From contig CM067319.1 in NCBI GenBank assembly GCA_034231615.1, positions 6,961,051-7,025,050 of the forward strand: 64,000 nt of DNA, written 5' to 3'. Source of the DNA: Meghimatium bilineatum (taxonomy: Eukaryota > Mollusca > Gastropoda > Stylommatophora > Philomycidae). The notes under the pieces were generated by a model. The model was given only the letters and a program-made list of their open reading frames with translations. It did no database searches and was not told where the DNA came from. This document shows, piece after piece, positions 26,301 through 41,300 of this stretch (positions within the stretch are counted from its first letter, which is position 1; every line of letters starts with the position of its first letter). A program made the position numbers and the translations under genes.

Positions 26301-29300
26301 CAAAAACAAAAACATAGAACATCTGTATTCGTACTACAAGGGCCAATAGGTCTTCTTGTAAACATAAATAACATATAGACAGTACAATTTTGCTTCAAAT
26401 AATAGCTTTCAAATAATAGCTTATACAGTAAATTCAAGTAAGAAGCATGAGGATATATTAAAAATTCTTGAAACTAACGGGAATTGAACCAGGCCTGTTC
26501 TAGCAGAACCGAAATGCTTTGCAACTCAGGTAAACAGATTTTCCCGTACGTGACTAACCACATGCCCAAAAAAAGATTTGATTGGTCTGTTCTCAATGAC
26601 TTAAGTACACAGTTTCAATGTCTTGACTAAATTACATCTTTTTGGGAGGGGGGGATGTGGTTAGTCAAGTATGGAAAACCCCATTTACTTAGGTTGCAAG
26701 TCGATTCAGTGCCGCTAAACGGACCTGGTTTAATTTCCTGGCAATATAGGGCCCTGCAACACATGACCCTGCAACACAAAGGCAGCATAAAGGGTTGAAG
26801 TGATCCAGCAGCCAATCTGAAGTCAGATTTGTCTTGTCAGATAAACTGCAAACCATGACTGAAGTCAGAATTGTCTTGTCAGATAAACTGCAAACCATGA
26901 CTGAAGTCAGATTTGTCTTGTCAGATAAACTGCAAACCATGACTGAAGTCAGAATTGTCTTGTCAGATAAACTGCAAACCATGACTGAAGTCAGAATTGT
27001 CTTGTCAGATAAGCTGCCTGTCGAAGAGGGATGTGTCGGGCCATTTGCACAAATAAAACGGTGACACCGCGCATTTCTGGACTATATCCTGCTGATAATC
27101 TAGTAGGACAGTGGTCCTGCTACAAGAGAGATCCAGCGGGAGTATGAGAACGAAGGCTGGGGCTGAAGAAGATAAGCTGCAAACCATGACTGTAAACCGC
27201 ATTCCATTCTCTGGACTACATCCTGATAACGATCAAGAGTTTGAGAATGAACAAGGAAGTAGAAGATGAAATATTATGACATACTATAGTAAAAAAAAAT
27301 AGTATTGACCTCACACAATGCTTTTTTGTATTTAACCCTTTAGCTGCTCCATTGTTCTCAGTAGCTGATCCTAGATGTGCTATATAACACATTAGATGCT
27401 ATATTGTTGAGAGGTTATCAAGTTATTATATCAAGTACACAGGTTACTGAAAATAACTATCAATATAAAATAATCAGAAATAACAATAAAACATAGCACA
27501 AAGACAATTATCGACGTGTCTGTCCTACTGGGATTTTTATCAAGAAACAAAAACCAACTAAGACAACACAACAGTAGAAAAAAACTGTAAAAAAACAGCA
27601 AAAACCTAGACAATGCCTTCCTTACAAAAGGTAATTGCCCAAAATTCAAAACTTACCTGAATCCATTCTACCAGGGCACATAGTGTGAATTCCCAAAATT
27701 GATGATTGCATGGTACCACCAGAAATTTCAGAGCTCGAATGATGATGATGTTGAAATGGTAGTGATCAACAGCAGTTACAGTTTTGTCACTGAGATAGGA
27801 AAAATAAGAATTGCTTTTTTTAAGTACATTTTGTAAACAAAGAAGTGCATGAATCTGCTTAATAATGTAGACATTTCTTACAAGCAGTCAGCGTTAATTT
27901 TTCTTACAAGCAGTCAGAGTTAATTTTTCTTACAAGCAGACAGAGTTAATTTTTTTTTAAAGTGGGTGGTGAGAGCCTCAAAAGTGTAGAGAATTGACTT
28001 CATTGTACTCGGGTGATCCCATATGTAATCTGTCCTTCTCAACGAAGCAGCACACAACATAGATAAAGTATCACTCATAGAATGTAACTCCGTCGCTTCA
28101 AGCAATAATCCCCAGGGATCACTCAAAAAATTAATTACATAAACAAGATGTTACAAATGGGATTCAAACCCGCAACCTCTTGAGTAAAAAACAAATGGCT
28201 TAACCACTATGCCATGGACATTAAATGCAACTTCAAATGAAAATGAATTTGAATTTTCTTTTTCAACATTCATTCAAAACAATTATTATGCCAACGCTGT
28301 GCTATCAATGCCAAATATGGACAACAACAGCACAAGAAAAACGTAAACTAGTAACAGCTGAAATGGCATGCTTACGCAGAATCCTAGGAATATCGCTAAG
28401 AGACAGAGTGAGAAATTAGGACATTAGACAAAGAACCGGTACCGCCCCAATCTTGGAGTATATTAATAGCCAACAGATGAAATGGTTTGCACAAATCAGC
28501 AGACTACCACCAGACAGCCTACCACAGCAAGCTATGCTACACAGATACAGTGAAGGCAGACCTAGAGGCCCACCTCGAAAATGATGGACCACCAAAATAA
28601 AAGAGGTGACAAATTCCACAATATACTGAGCACACACAAGGGCCATCTCCAGAGAACTCTTCTACCCTTTACGCTGAAAGGCAATAAAGAGTTTAGCAAA
28701 TAGATAGAACATTAATTTACACATGAAGGTAACAGATGAGATTTGAACCTGGTCTGTTCGGCTAACACCAATTAATCTCACAACTGAAGTCTACATGTTG
28801 TCCAAATTTGACTAATCTGCATCTCTAAAACAAGAGATGTGATTTTAGTAATGCCATTCATCATGTATATTCCCAAGCTAATGCCATTCACTGTGTATGT
28901 TCCCAAGCTAATGCCATGCACTGTGTATGTTCCCAAGCTAATGCCATTCACTGTGTATGTTCCCAAGCTAATGCCATTCACTGTGTATGTTCCCAAGCTA
29001 ATGCCATTCACTGTGTATATTCCCAAGCTAATGCCATTCACTGTGTATGTTCCCAAGCAAATGCCATTCACTGTGTATATTCCCAAGCTAATGCCATTCA
29101 CTGTGTATGTTCCCAATCTAATGCCATTCACTGTGTATGTTCCCAAGGCTATCTCGAGCCCTGCATAAAGGTAAATGTAGCACTGAAAGTTGTGAATAGA
29201 TTCACATATCTAGGCAGTACGTTATCACAAAATGCCAACGTTGATGATGAAGTGTATACAAGGATCGCCAAAGCAAGCAGCACTTTCGGCAGATTGTACG

Positions 29301-32300
29301 CAAATGTTTGGCGTAGAAATGGCATTAATCTACAGACTAAGCTGAAAGTTTACAGAGCAGTGGTACTTCCAGTGCTGCTTTACGCTGGTGAAACATGGAC
29401 TGTGTATAGACGTCATGTGAAAAAACTCAATCATTTTCATACAAATTGTCTCAGAAAAGTTATGAACATCAGATGGCAAGACAAGATTCCAGATACCACT
29501 GTCCTTGATAGAGCTAGTATCCCAAGCATTGACACGATCCTGATGCAGACACAGATTCGTTGGGCAGGTCATTTGATGCATATGCCAGACCATCGTCTGC
29601 CAAAGATACTTCTCTATGGTGAGCTAGAGAAGGGTATACGATCTCAAGGTGGCCAAAGGAAGCACTACAAGGACTCGTTAAAGGACTCACTGAAAGCCTT
29701 TGAAATAGACCACGATACATGGGAAGAACTTGCACAAAATAGATCTACATGGCGTTCTAAAATAAAAAAGAGCACATCATCTTGTGAAAAGAAGAGAAAT
29801 GCAGCAGCTCAACAGCGGAGAGCAGCTAGAAAGTCATGGATAGACCAAGATCCGTCTACAGTCGTCATTCCATGTCCAAACTGTCCAAGGACATTTACAG
29901 CTCGAATAGGGCTCATTAGCCATCTACGAACTCATAATCAAGGACATAACTAAAATTGAATTTTCAAAAGTGGATGTAACAAATGGTCATCATCACTTGT
30001 GATGGACGAACAACAAATGTTCCCAAGCTAATGCTATTCACCGTGTATATTCCCACGCTAATGCCATTCAATGTGTATGTTCCCAAGCTAATGCTATTCC
30101 CTGTGTATCTTCCCTAGCTAATGTCATTCACCATGCATGTCTAAAGCTACTCTGGACCTGTCAATCAGACAAAAATATATAAATTGCACAGGTAGACCAT
30201 AAACATTTAAGTAAGTCAACAATGCCATAGACCATCCTTTTTATCTTATTGCCTTTTCTCTGTTTTTGTTGTTAAACGTCGAAGGATTGAATGACAATTG
30301 GTTTTCGAGCTGTCATGTTTGGTCCCTTAGTATATAGTAATGCACATGTATGCAAACATGATTCCTTATCAAAAACAATACTGCAGGGGACCGTCGAAGG
30401 GGGAGGAGCAGAGGAGGGCAAATAAAGACATGGACAGACATCAAGGAATGGGCAGGACAAGATTTTTCCTCATTCATCCGCATCGTTGAAGACAGAATTC
30501 ACTGGAGTACTCTGTGTGCTGAAGCATCCAATGTGGTACCCCTACAACCCTGATTCTGTGTGCTGAAGCATCCAATGTGGTACCCCTACAACCCTGATGG
30601 GTTATGGGTTTATTGATTGATATAATATTACTGAATATCTCAGAACGTTGGTAACTCCTTCAGTCCAATTTCTTCTTGGTCTTGTGGATATTATTCTACA
30701 CATTGTGCTGTGTTCTGTGTTTGATAAAGACCTTTTTTTGTTTTAAAAAACATTTTATGCATTATTTGCATGCTTTTAGTGATCCATCAAATTGTATTAC
30801 CCTCTGTTGTTATTTTTTGCCTATTGTATTCCTTGTAAATAATGTGTTTTAATGATTTTCACTTTTTATTGATTTTTAAGTTTGATGTGCCAAACTGGCA
30901 TGAAATTTGTCGGGCCAAAGAGGGGAGCAAAGAATAGTACAGCGACTCTGCTGCCTGCATCTGCAGAGTAGTAACACAGATACCAGAACACATACTACAG
31001 ATTTGTCCCAGTTTCACTGTTTACAGAACAACAATCTGGTCCAGAAGGGCTTTTCTGCAAAACATGTTGTGGGGAACCCAAGATGACATAATTCAAATTG
31101 ATCTATACATGACTAATATTGGACTGGATGTTTAACAATTGATACCAGAAGTCGTGTAGTAGCATAGACATCAACTCTTCAAGCACTGGAATGTGATGGA
31201 CATTGTAAACCTGAGCTGGTTGAAATATATCACAATGCAAACCAGATGCTTAGATCTTACAAAGTCAGCATTGTTATGCAGTGGATTCCTGGCCACTCAA
31301 ACACTCCTCGCAATGACAAGGCAGACAGACTAGCAAAGAAGGGAGCACAAGAACAGCATTATACAGAAACAACCATGCATACAGTTAAAATGTTTAAATC
31401 TGTGAACAAATAAAATTGGATGAACAGATGGGCCATGGGAAACACTGGGAGGAAAATCTATAAATATATGACCAGCCCAAATCCTAAAGACAATATCAAT
31501 TTCATGGAAAGGAAAAACCAGAGTATCATCTTCCGACTGCGCACACAACATGTACAGCTTAACAATTACCTCAACAGAATACAACCACAACACACTCCAG
31601 GGTGCCGGATGTGCACTCATCCATATGAAACTGTTGACCACCACCTTTTTGAATGTCCAGCGCCGGATGACATCAGGAAAATGCTCCTCCCTCCAGGGCC
31701 AGATAAATGGAACACATTATATGGAACAAAACAACAGCTCACAAACACGTGCATATATCACACAATGGCATTGGGTCAAAGGGTATGAGCCCATGGACCA
31801 CTGGATCAGCAACCAACCAATCAACCAGCCTACAATGTTATAAGTAAACATACCTTCCAGCCAGCAAAGTGATGCTCGTTTCTTTCAGATCCTTCACAAT
31901 TTTTCTGATCTGTTCGAACAAAGATAACTTTACTTCAGCATCAAGAACATCACAATCCTTTGCCAGACACAGGAATCCAGAAATACAGTCTGAAAATTAA
32001 AAAAAAGTTTCCATTGACAAAAATTGGTGTGCTGCTGCAGGTATTGCTGCACTGACAAATTGATGGGATAAGTGCATCAATATTGGTGGAATTTAAGCCA
32101 CATGGACAAGCACAACAGACTGCAAAATGTATACCTCAAGAATGTTCAAAGTACAAGATGTTGAAACAAATATACTGGTACATAGAATATCAAAGTTAGA
32201 ATCAATGCCTAGCTCTATGAGACACAAAAGACAATGGATTTGACCAAGGAGACAAAATTACAGATATAGACATTTTAAGTGAATAAAAGATGGAAGTTAT

Positions 32301-35300
32301 GTGGAGAAATAAAGGAACAATGTCGGTCTAAAATTATGCGGAGGAGAAATAAAGGAACAATGTTAGTCTAAAATTATGTCGTTTTCCTGTTTGTTTCATG
32401 TTTATTGATTTCCCCCAACCATTTATGACTGGATGTAGATATTAAACAAGCTAGAAGGAGAATATGAATGGCTAAAAGTACTTTCAATGACATGAGGAAA
32501 ATATTAACATCTAAACAAATTACAAATGAAAATTATAAAATGAATATATATTCTACTTTAATGTATGGCTCAGAAACATGGACAATGAACAAATAAATAG
32601 AAGACAGAACTACTGCCTGTCAGATGTGGAGTTTTAGAATCCGGAGAACTTCATGGAAATAGAAGAAAATGAACAAAGAAGTTCTGACAAAACTTCATGC
32701 GGAAAATTAACTAAAAAGGAAATAAAAATAAAACAAATAAAATATTTTGGACATACTAAAAGACATAACAACTTGTTGAAGACCTTATTTGAGGGTAGAG
32801 TTGAGGTGAGAAAGAGGTAGGTAGAGATACAAGTGGGAGAGAAACATTATGGGATGGACAGGTTAGAGTCTAGTAGAGTGCACCACCAAAACACGAGACA
32901 GTAAATATGAGAGACAAGGAAACTGAGGGGACAAACAAAAAGATACCGGATAGTTTAACACCTGAGATTTGACTACACAGACAAGCAATCTCAGACACCT
33001 CTGTGTCAACAAAAAACTTCATGCAGAGAATGAGTTGTACAGATACATTACACTTGAATGTTGTGACAATGAATGCTTCTTCTTCAACATTCATTCTCAA
33101 ACTCCCGCTGGATCTCCCCTGTAGCAGGACCATTGTCCTACTAGATTTCCAGCAGGATGTAGTCCAGAGAATGGAAATACGCTGTGTCGCTGTTTTATTT
33201 GCGTCAAAGGCCTGACACATCCATCTTTGGAGGGAAAATAAATGCTTAATTATGCCAGTTAGCACTGCACATGATGATACTGTATACTAATACAATTTAG
33301 ACAGGTGTTACAATTTCTTAATTTATTCTCAGACTATAGAGGGTTACCAGGGTGCAGTCTAGCGGGTTACCAGGATTCAGTGTTTACAGGGTTACAAAGA
33401 TCAGTGTTTATCAACATTTTTGGCAATTTGTTTCCTAATCTGCTTGGAAGGGAAGAGGGTCACAAGTATTATATGATGTATATGGGGGGAGGTTGCTCCA
33501 TCCTATAGAGGGTCAAAATGACACAGAAGTCATAATGAAATTTGTTGTATCAGGCTGAAATATGCAGATATTGCAACCAAGCTGTGAACTATGACACAAC
33601 GCATTCCGTTCTCTGGACTATATCCTACTAATCTGCAGAACAAAAACAGAAAAAGTGCAGTTTAAAATATCAATCAATCAAGTGCCATGCCGAATGGTGT
33701 AGGCAATCATGTTTCTCCACCACTCTCTGCCTCTTGTGTTGTCAATGTTGTCTTGTGTTGCTCACGTGTCCGTTGCTATACATGTGCTTACATAGTTCAG
33801 ATGCGCTCCATTTCATTTCCTCAGGCCACTTTCTCCACCGATGATGCCTTTACATGTGAATCCCGTAATGTCATTTACATGATCATATGTAAACGCTGTG
33901 GCAAACAGTACATCGGGGGAAACCGGCCTTGAGCGATTGCTTTTGTAACCATCTTCATGCCATCAAGCACAGAACACCCACTCCTGTGACCAGACATTTC
34001 AACGGCGATGGTCATCATGGAGCTTTGTATATTCAGGTCACCTCCATCAGATCTTGCACCACCGATGATAGATTTAGGTATGCTCAAGCCTTTTGGACTC
34101 AATTCCGACCACTCTTATGTCTAGTACTGCATTGGTGTGGTCTTTGTCTTTATTCTTTTTGTTCCGTTTTTTACTCATCTTTTTGTTCGTTTCGTTTCCA
34201 CATTTTTTACATTTTTTATGTACTTTCTGACCTTCCGGCATATCATTTCCATATTTCCGTTGGACATTGTGATAATTTTTCCATTCGTCGTCTTTTGATG
34301 TTTTGTTTGTGTCTTGATAAAGACCTTTTGGTTGAAACGTTGAATGTGATTTGTGTATTGTAATTTTTATGATTTCTTGTGTGCTCATCATTGCCCATCA
34401 TTACCTACTAGTTTTAGTTATAGTCTGTCGTGTCCCATTGATACAATATATAAACCTGTGTTTTACGTAAGTCTAATTGTTGTCAATAAGCTCGTTTGGT
34501 GAACTTTACTGTGCCACAATACTAGTCCATCTAGCAATTTTTCTCTGTCAACCCATATCTCTTCACCCCTTGATCTTTCCAGTGGTTATTAAGTGTTCAA
34601 GCTGTGTTCTTCTCAGCACATGCCCTAGAAATCTTGACTGTCTGCCCTTAATGTTTGATATGATTGATCTTTTTACGCCAGCATCAGTGAGAACCTCTGC
34701 GCTAGTTTTCGTAGCTGCCCATGATATTTTCATCATTCTTCTCAGAAACCACATCTCTGTAGCCTCTAATTTAAATTATTGTACATCTTAAACAAGAATC
34801 ACAAACTAACAACAAAATCTACCTGCTAATGACAACAAACTGAAGTCCTCACAACTGAGTATGACAGTACATGCCAAAGTGAATGCCTCACAAATACTAT
34901 GTCCAGACACATTAGACTTGGCCAGGATTTCTGACACTTCTTTCACCAAATTCTCAGAGTGTAAACATCTAAAATGAAAATATTTATCAATATTAATGAT
35001 GACAGCAGTATAAAATACATGGTATAGTTAAAAACATAAAAATGGTATAGTTTTTAGAATTATATATCACACATACACTCTTCTGCCATTAACATTGAGT
35101 GGGTGCATATGCAATCCACCAACTTTCTTCATGCAGTCTGATCAATTCTCTAATTCTCTCAAATTTTATCCAGCTGTTCCTTATTCTATCTGTTCGAAAT
35201 TCTGTCATGGAAATTTGTTAATTCAAAAGATCAATTGCTTCATGTAGCTCTGTCTTTTAAAACTTTTTCTACCAGGTCACAGTTGATGCCATACTCTTCA

Positions 35301-38300
35301 TTTTTGTATCTGTAGAAGTTGTGTCAGCAACCTAACTTTCAATGTATGGCTATATCAGACTGTGTCTGTGGTTGCTGATATTTCTCCATGTCTGGGGGCT
35401 CTGAGATTTCTTCTAGAGTTGACTTGGTTGATCCCTCTTCTTCAGGATTCTTTAGGTCTTGCTAGATCTTCAGGTCAGTCGCCAGGACACAGTCTTCTCC
35501 AGGTCAAAGTAGTTGTCCCAAAGTTTTTGCCTCAGTTCAGTCCAGTGTGGTCATGTCTTGCCTCCCAGTTCATCCAATTTCAACTTCCGATTAGACTAAC
35601 ATGGCAACACAGACAGAAGATAAGTTGCTATACAGTTTTCATATTCTATAAAACAAAGCTAAGATCTTGCTCCTGCAGGAGGAAAAGACCTCTAATTTGA
35701 TAAAAAGATGTATGCAAACAAGATATGCATGGCACAGGAAGTGATATCGAATAATGAGAACAGGATGTCATCATGTTGCATGAAGGGAAAAAAAAACCAG
35801 GAATGGCATGAAGACAAAGGAGAAAGTGATAGCAGATAGTTCAAGGGCTGCACTTTTGATAAAGACACAAAACAACACACTATGACACACGAGGTCCTGA
35901 GACTACATGTAAATACTGTGGAGGATAAAAGTGGCTCAGGTTGGTCTTGTGAACCATATCTGTCATTGTCATAGATTGTGAATTACAGCAGAACATTAAT
36001 ACTATCTGGAAAGAAAGAAAGAAAGGTACTAAACATCAACATCAGGCAAATAAAGGGAAAACATAAATTTGGAGGCATACCAATATAAAAGAATACCAGC
36101 AACATATGATAACTGTCAAAATGAGAAAGCCAGAAGATGACAGAAAATATGTATAGTACCATGGAATGGAAATTTGTCAACATTCGAAGTGATACTCTTT
36201 GTTTCTGCTTCTAGCTTGTTTAATTTAATATCTACATCCAGTCATAAATAGTTGGGGGAAAACAATAAACATGAAACAAACAGGAAAACGACATAATTTA
36301 AGACTGACATTGTTCCTTTATTTCTACTCCACATAATTTATCTTTCTTAATATCCATGATCTCTTACCCCAGCTGACATTGCACATGATGATGATATCAC
36401 AGATTCATAAATGGATGTGACCCTTTTAGGGGGGTGTTAAGGAAAGTGAAATATAGGTCACTAACTGTTAAAATGACAGACTGTCAGCATATGAATTCAT
36501 ACATTCCTGACTGGTGCATTTGTTAATAGTGTCACTCTATCAGGTCAGTGATAGTTTGACATTTAAATGTTATATGTCAAGACACTTAAAAATTGAAGTG
36601 TTTTGCACCAATACTTAACACCCCTCTAAAGCGTCACATCTATGTAGTATGAGTGTTAATGTGGAAAACAAGTATTAATCAAAATATTAAATATCAATCA
36701 CTAACCTGGATAGAAATGTAATCCTCATGGATGACAGTGCAGATGTTATTGTAGGTGACACTGCCTTCTCATCTTCTAGCTGTGATCTAGAGACATACTC
36801 GAGAACTGACTTCATGCCATGAGTAAAAACAGGATAGGTTCCATCAGATCTGATACAGAGAGGTACAACATGTGCTAAACCAGAGTGTGTTAAACAAAAC
36901 GTAACAATTTCACAGTTGTGTACCCTTAAACTATCTATTCACACTTATTACTCTGCGTTCATGCTCAAACTTATCTGCTGCAGTCATATGTGTTAGGCCA
37001 TTAATGCAAATAAACTGGTGATATAATGTATTTCTATTTTCTGAGTTACATCCTGCTGAAAATCTAGTAAGAATATTGTCCTGCTATAAGAGAGATCAGG
37101 TGGAAGTTCGAGAACAGACACGAAAGAAAATCAAATAAATTCTCAAACTCAGCTGTTTGATGTAGTCCAGAGAAAAGAATGTATTGTGTCATTATTTACA
37201 CCTGGCTGTGATATTTGCACCTTTCACCCATCACATCCGACTTCAGCATGGCATTTTTGAGTCACTGACTTTTTAAGGGGTCAGCTTTGCAACAAAACTT
37301 GCCACTGGTTTGAAAGCTGATCATCCACATAGTACTGACAATGCTCTGCCGAAGACAGATGTGTCAGGCCAATGGCACAAATAAAATGGCGACACAACAT
37401 ATGTCCATTCTCTGGTTACATTCTGCTGGAAATATAGTAGGACCATGGTCCTGCTACAAGAGAGATCCAGCAGAGTTTGAATGGTGAAGTAGAAAGTGCT
37501 GACAATGGGATTGGGTGTATAAGTGGTGCTTAAATTTCAGGATATGCTATAAAGAACCTTTAAAGAGATAGGGTTCTTTACAGGATACTGCAGAACATGG
37601 ACATGCCCATTTAGAGGGGTGTTAAAGCATATGTCAAAATATTCAGGAGATATATTCACTGTCAGGAGGTGTTCTTGTTGATCTGCAACAGCATTTATTA
37701 TGTTTCTCATGTATAAATTTGCTATATGTTCGGCATACTGGATGCGCAATTAAATAACGACACAACGCATTTCCATTCTCTGGACTACATCCTGCTGAAA
37801 ATCTAGTAGGAAAATTATCCTCTGACAAGAAAAATCCATGGCATGTTGCGCAAGATAGAAAAGAACACACTGAGAAAGGAATGGGGTGTATTATTTAACA
37901 ACTCAATTGTACAGAACTTTACATGGATATATTGCCTGGAGCCATGCTGGAGTCAGAGGAAATGAAAGAGGTGACTCATTGGCAGGCAATGCTGCGATTG
38001 AAGGCCACAGTACTGTGAAGAGATTAAGCGGACTTAATTAAAGCAGTCATAAATATATATTTATGTTGCAATATATATTATGTATTATATATAATGTTTG
38101 TAAAATATTGACAATGAGACTGAAAACATACACATACAAAGAATGACAGAAATGGAAGTGGTCAGAGGTGAGGGAAGAAAATGTACTCTTTTTCGAGAGA
38201 ACTAAAGATCACGTAATCAACAAAACTAGGGAGTCTACACACACTCAAATGGCTGCTGGAACGAAACTAGGACTTTGAAACTACACACACTCAAATGGCT

Positions 38301-41300
38301 GCTGGAACGAAACTAGGACTTTGAAACTACACACACTCAAATGGCTGCTGGAACGAAACTAGGACTTTGAAACTACACACACTCAAATGGCTGCTGGAAC
38401 GAAACTAGGACTTTGAAACTACACACACTCAAATGGCTGCTGGAACGAAACTAGGACTTTGAAACTACACACACTCAAATGGCTGCTGGAACGATGAGTG
38501 GAGCACTTATGGGAATGTCCATTGTGCTATGATTCTAGCTAGTAATCAAGAATCAAGATACATCCGGAGTTTCAAAATGAACGCTGAAGAAGAAGAAGGA
38601 TGCGAATACTTGTTTGTAACATTTGTTTTCAAAATCTCTTCTGTATTATTACTGCAATAGTCCAACTCTCACATCCATACACAAGAATATATATTATTAG
38701 AGATTTATCTACCGTCAATTAGTCAATTACTGACTATAAGCTGAGAATTTTGTTGAAAAATAATCCGAGATTGCTTTAGGGGCCTCTGCCTATTAACAAG
38801 TACAGCCAATTTAAAATAAAATTGCATCAAATGAAGGTAAGAGGGGGAAAAAAAACATACCGGTTAACCCCCCCCCCCCCCCCAAGCCAAAAACCTGTGA
38901 CTTGCATGTTTTTATCAATATATTCAAACTAGGATAAAATTCCTAGGGCTATAATATACCAGTATCTAATGTTATTTATTGACGCCAGTCTACAAGTAAC
39001 ACACATTTATCATCTAGGCCTAGTCTACTAGGTAGTCTTTTGGTAGACACTTTTATAGGAACAGACAAAATTAAAGTGGGTTTGACTTGAGTACAACAAA
39101 ATGTTTATTAAAAAAATGTGCTGTAGAAATGTAACAGAGGAAAAAACCGTTCTTTATCATGACGAAGATCATTATTACCGGCATTTTTAAGTATTTGGGA
39201 TGTCTGTCTATAGTCGGATCTTAGACTTATGACACTTTCGGGAAGCCATAGTCACCTTCTCGACCTATAATCGGATGGGTTTATACACACATTTTTACGG
39301 TAGGTTAATCGTCACTGCTGTACGTATTCTGCTCTTCCATATAGTATTTAATCTGAGCATTGCAGTTGAGGATATTTCAAGTCTATACGAAGTCAGTGGG
39401 GGGCCTTTACCGCAATAACAAGCAGTATAACAATGGAAGTATTTGGCATAACACAGGCACTAAACAGCTGGAATCGCAAACACTATTTTTATGCGTGCAT
39501 ACTAAGGTGACACAATTAATATGATTCTGAAAGTCAAAACAGGTAATGTCTGAAGGGAATGGGTGGAGTCATCAGAGAGAGCTAAAATGAGGGCTCCACT
39601 GCGTAGAATCACATTTATCTTTGTCCCCGGACATGTCAGTGTGGGGGGAAACGAACAGGACAACCAATTAGCTAGCTTCGACAGCATAACAGATGGTCAG
39701 CCCATGAACAAAGCAGAAGACATTGTCAGTGCTTTTCATGAGTCCACACGATCAGATGATTTTTAGATAAATAAGCATAAGTCAATATCGAGAATGCACG
39801 ATTTGGGAGCAGGGATAGGAATGGTCCGTAGAGAACACATAACTAGATTTTTTTTAAAACAACATAGCACCAGAACCATCAACCTTCATACCATGATAGA
39901 TTTACTGAAGTAGAGATATCAGCACCTATGGACATGTCAGGTGCATGAGGAGAATAATCAGCATACCTAACCTAACTTTACTTTCTTTGTGTACATACAT
40001 AGAGCCTTCCGAGTAGGGGAAATCTTCTCAAAGCAATGCATACAGATGAGAGTTTGAGTCTTCTGGGTATGAAAGAAAGTTCTGGAGGAAACCCTTCATT
40101 GCACATAAGAAACAAGAGCTTAATAGGCACTTGCTCTCAAGAGGGCAGAAATCGAGAAGAGTGCGTCGTGGAACTACAGAAGGAGCTGGACAGACTGACA
40201 AATTGGTGTCGAGATACGGGAGCAGTGGTTAATCCGTCTAAGGCATTCGTGACGTGGTTTTCCTTGAACAATCACATGGTAAAGACACCCATGCCACAAG
40301 TTTCGTTGTCTGGGAAAAGTTTAGAAAGAACTAGCACAATGAGATATCTGGGTGTGTTTTTTGACAGAAGCCTGAGTTTCAGGGAACATGTTGACCACAT
40401 TATCATAAGGGCAGGCAAAGGCTTAGCAGCAATGAAGGTTATGGCTGCTGTGCAGTGTGAGCAAAGATTGTTATTTCTTTTGTACCAGGGTTTGGTTGTG
40501 GCTGTGGTGGAATATGCACTGGCAATTCTGACTCTTAGCCAAACTCAGATCGAAAGACTGGATAGAGTCCAGAATGCAGCAATGCGCATCATTCTGGGAT
40601 GCACAAGAGACACATCGACAAGAGCTATGCGATACCTACTTGACTGCCCAACAGCTGAGCATAGATTACAGTATTGCCGTGCACGGGCGTACCTTCAAAT
40701 ACATGCAGATAAGGAACACCCGTTGCATTCCGAAATACAGAAAGTTAAAGGCAGCAGACTCAAGAGAGGAAGGTCGTGGATGGGACGTGTTGAGGATGTA
40801 ATACAAAGCGTGTGCAGATTACAGGATGTGGCAGCAGGTGCGGAATGGATAGGTCTACCCACAGATTTCGAAACTTGTTTGAGAGTAGTAATATCACTTA
40901 GCAGGGAATGCAGAGAATGGTGTCCCACAGCTGTGGAGAAAGAAGTGCAGGCTTTAATCAGTGAGAATACCAAAGAGGGGGATGTGATTATATACACTGA
41001 TGGATCTGTAATTAGGCATGTTCGCAGTGCTTGGGCCTATACAGCTCAGTGCGCAGGTAAAGCGATCAAGGAGGAAAGTGGTGCCTTTGCGGTCACTACG
41101 AGTAGTATGACCATGGAGACTATGGCGGTGACCAAGGCATTTGAGTCACACAGAAAGTAGCGCAGGTCTGCATCTTGAGTGACTTTATGAGTATGATTAA
41201 GAAGGTACAAGTGGGTCTCGTTCGCGAACAGTGGATTGAGGCCTTGAGAAATGCGAGCTTGAAAGCGGTTACATTTATTTTCGTGCCGGGACATGTGGGC

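Larger units (their letters stand above)
33675..34795 (-). mobile_element. RTE/CR1-like LINE 3' end, split by a Penelope insertion
   Basis: The minus strand from 34790 encodes [40 protein letters not shown] and [10 protein letters not shown]. The final segment [17 protein letters not shown] and a (TTGA)n tail lie at 33737-33670. The 732 bp between (33747-34478) is a Penelope-like fragment with its own target-site duplication. Compare the uninterrupted copy at 49760-50222. Confidence 0.88.

Noticed and set aside
28135..28215. Possible tRNA gene
   Set aside because: A- and B-boxes are present but the cloverleaf stems do not pair well; it looks like a SINE head.
28916..29953. 345-codon plus-strand frame as a novel zinc-finger gene
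   Set aside because: Its N-terminal third is a 30-bp tandem array and the rest is the C-terminal end of a LINE ORF.
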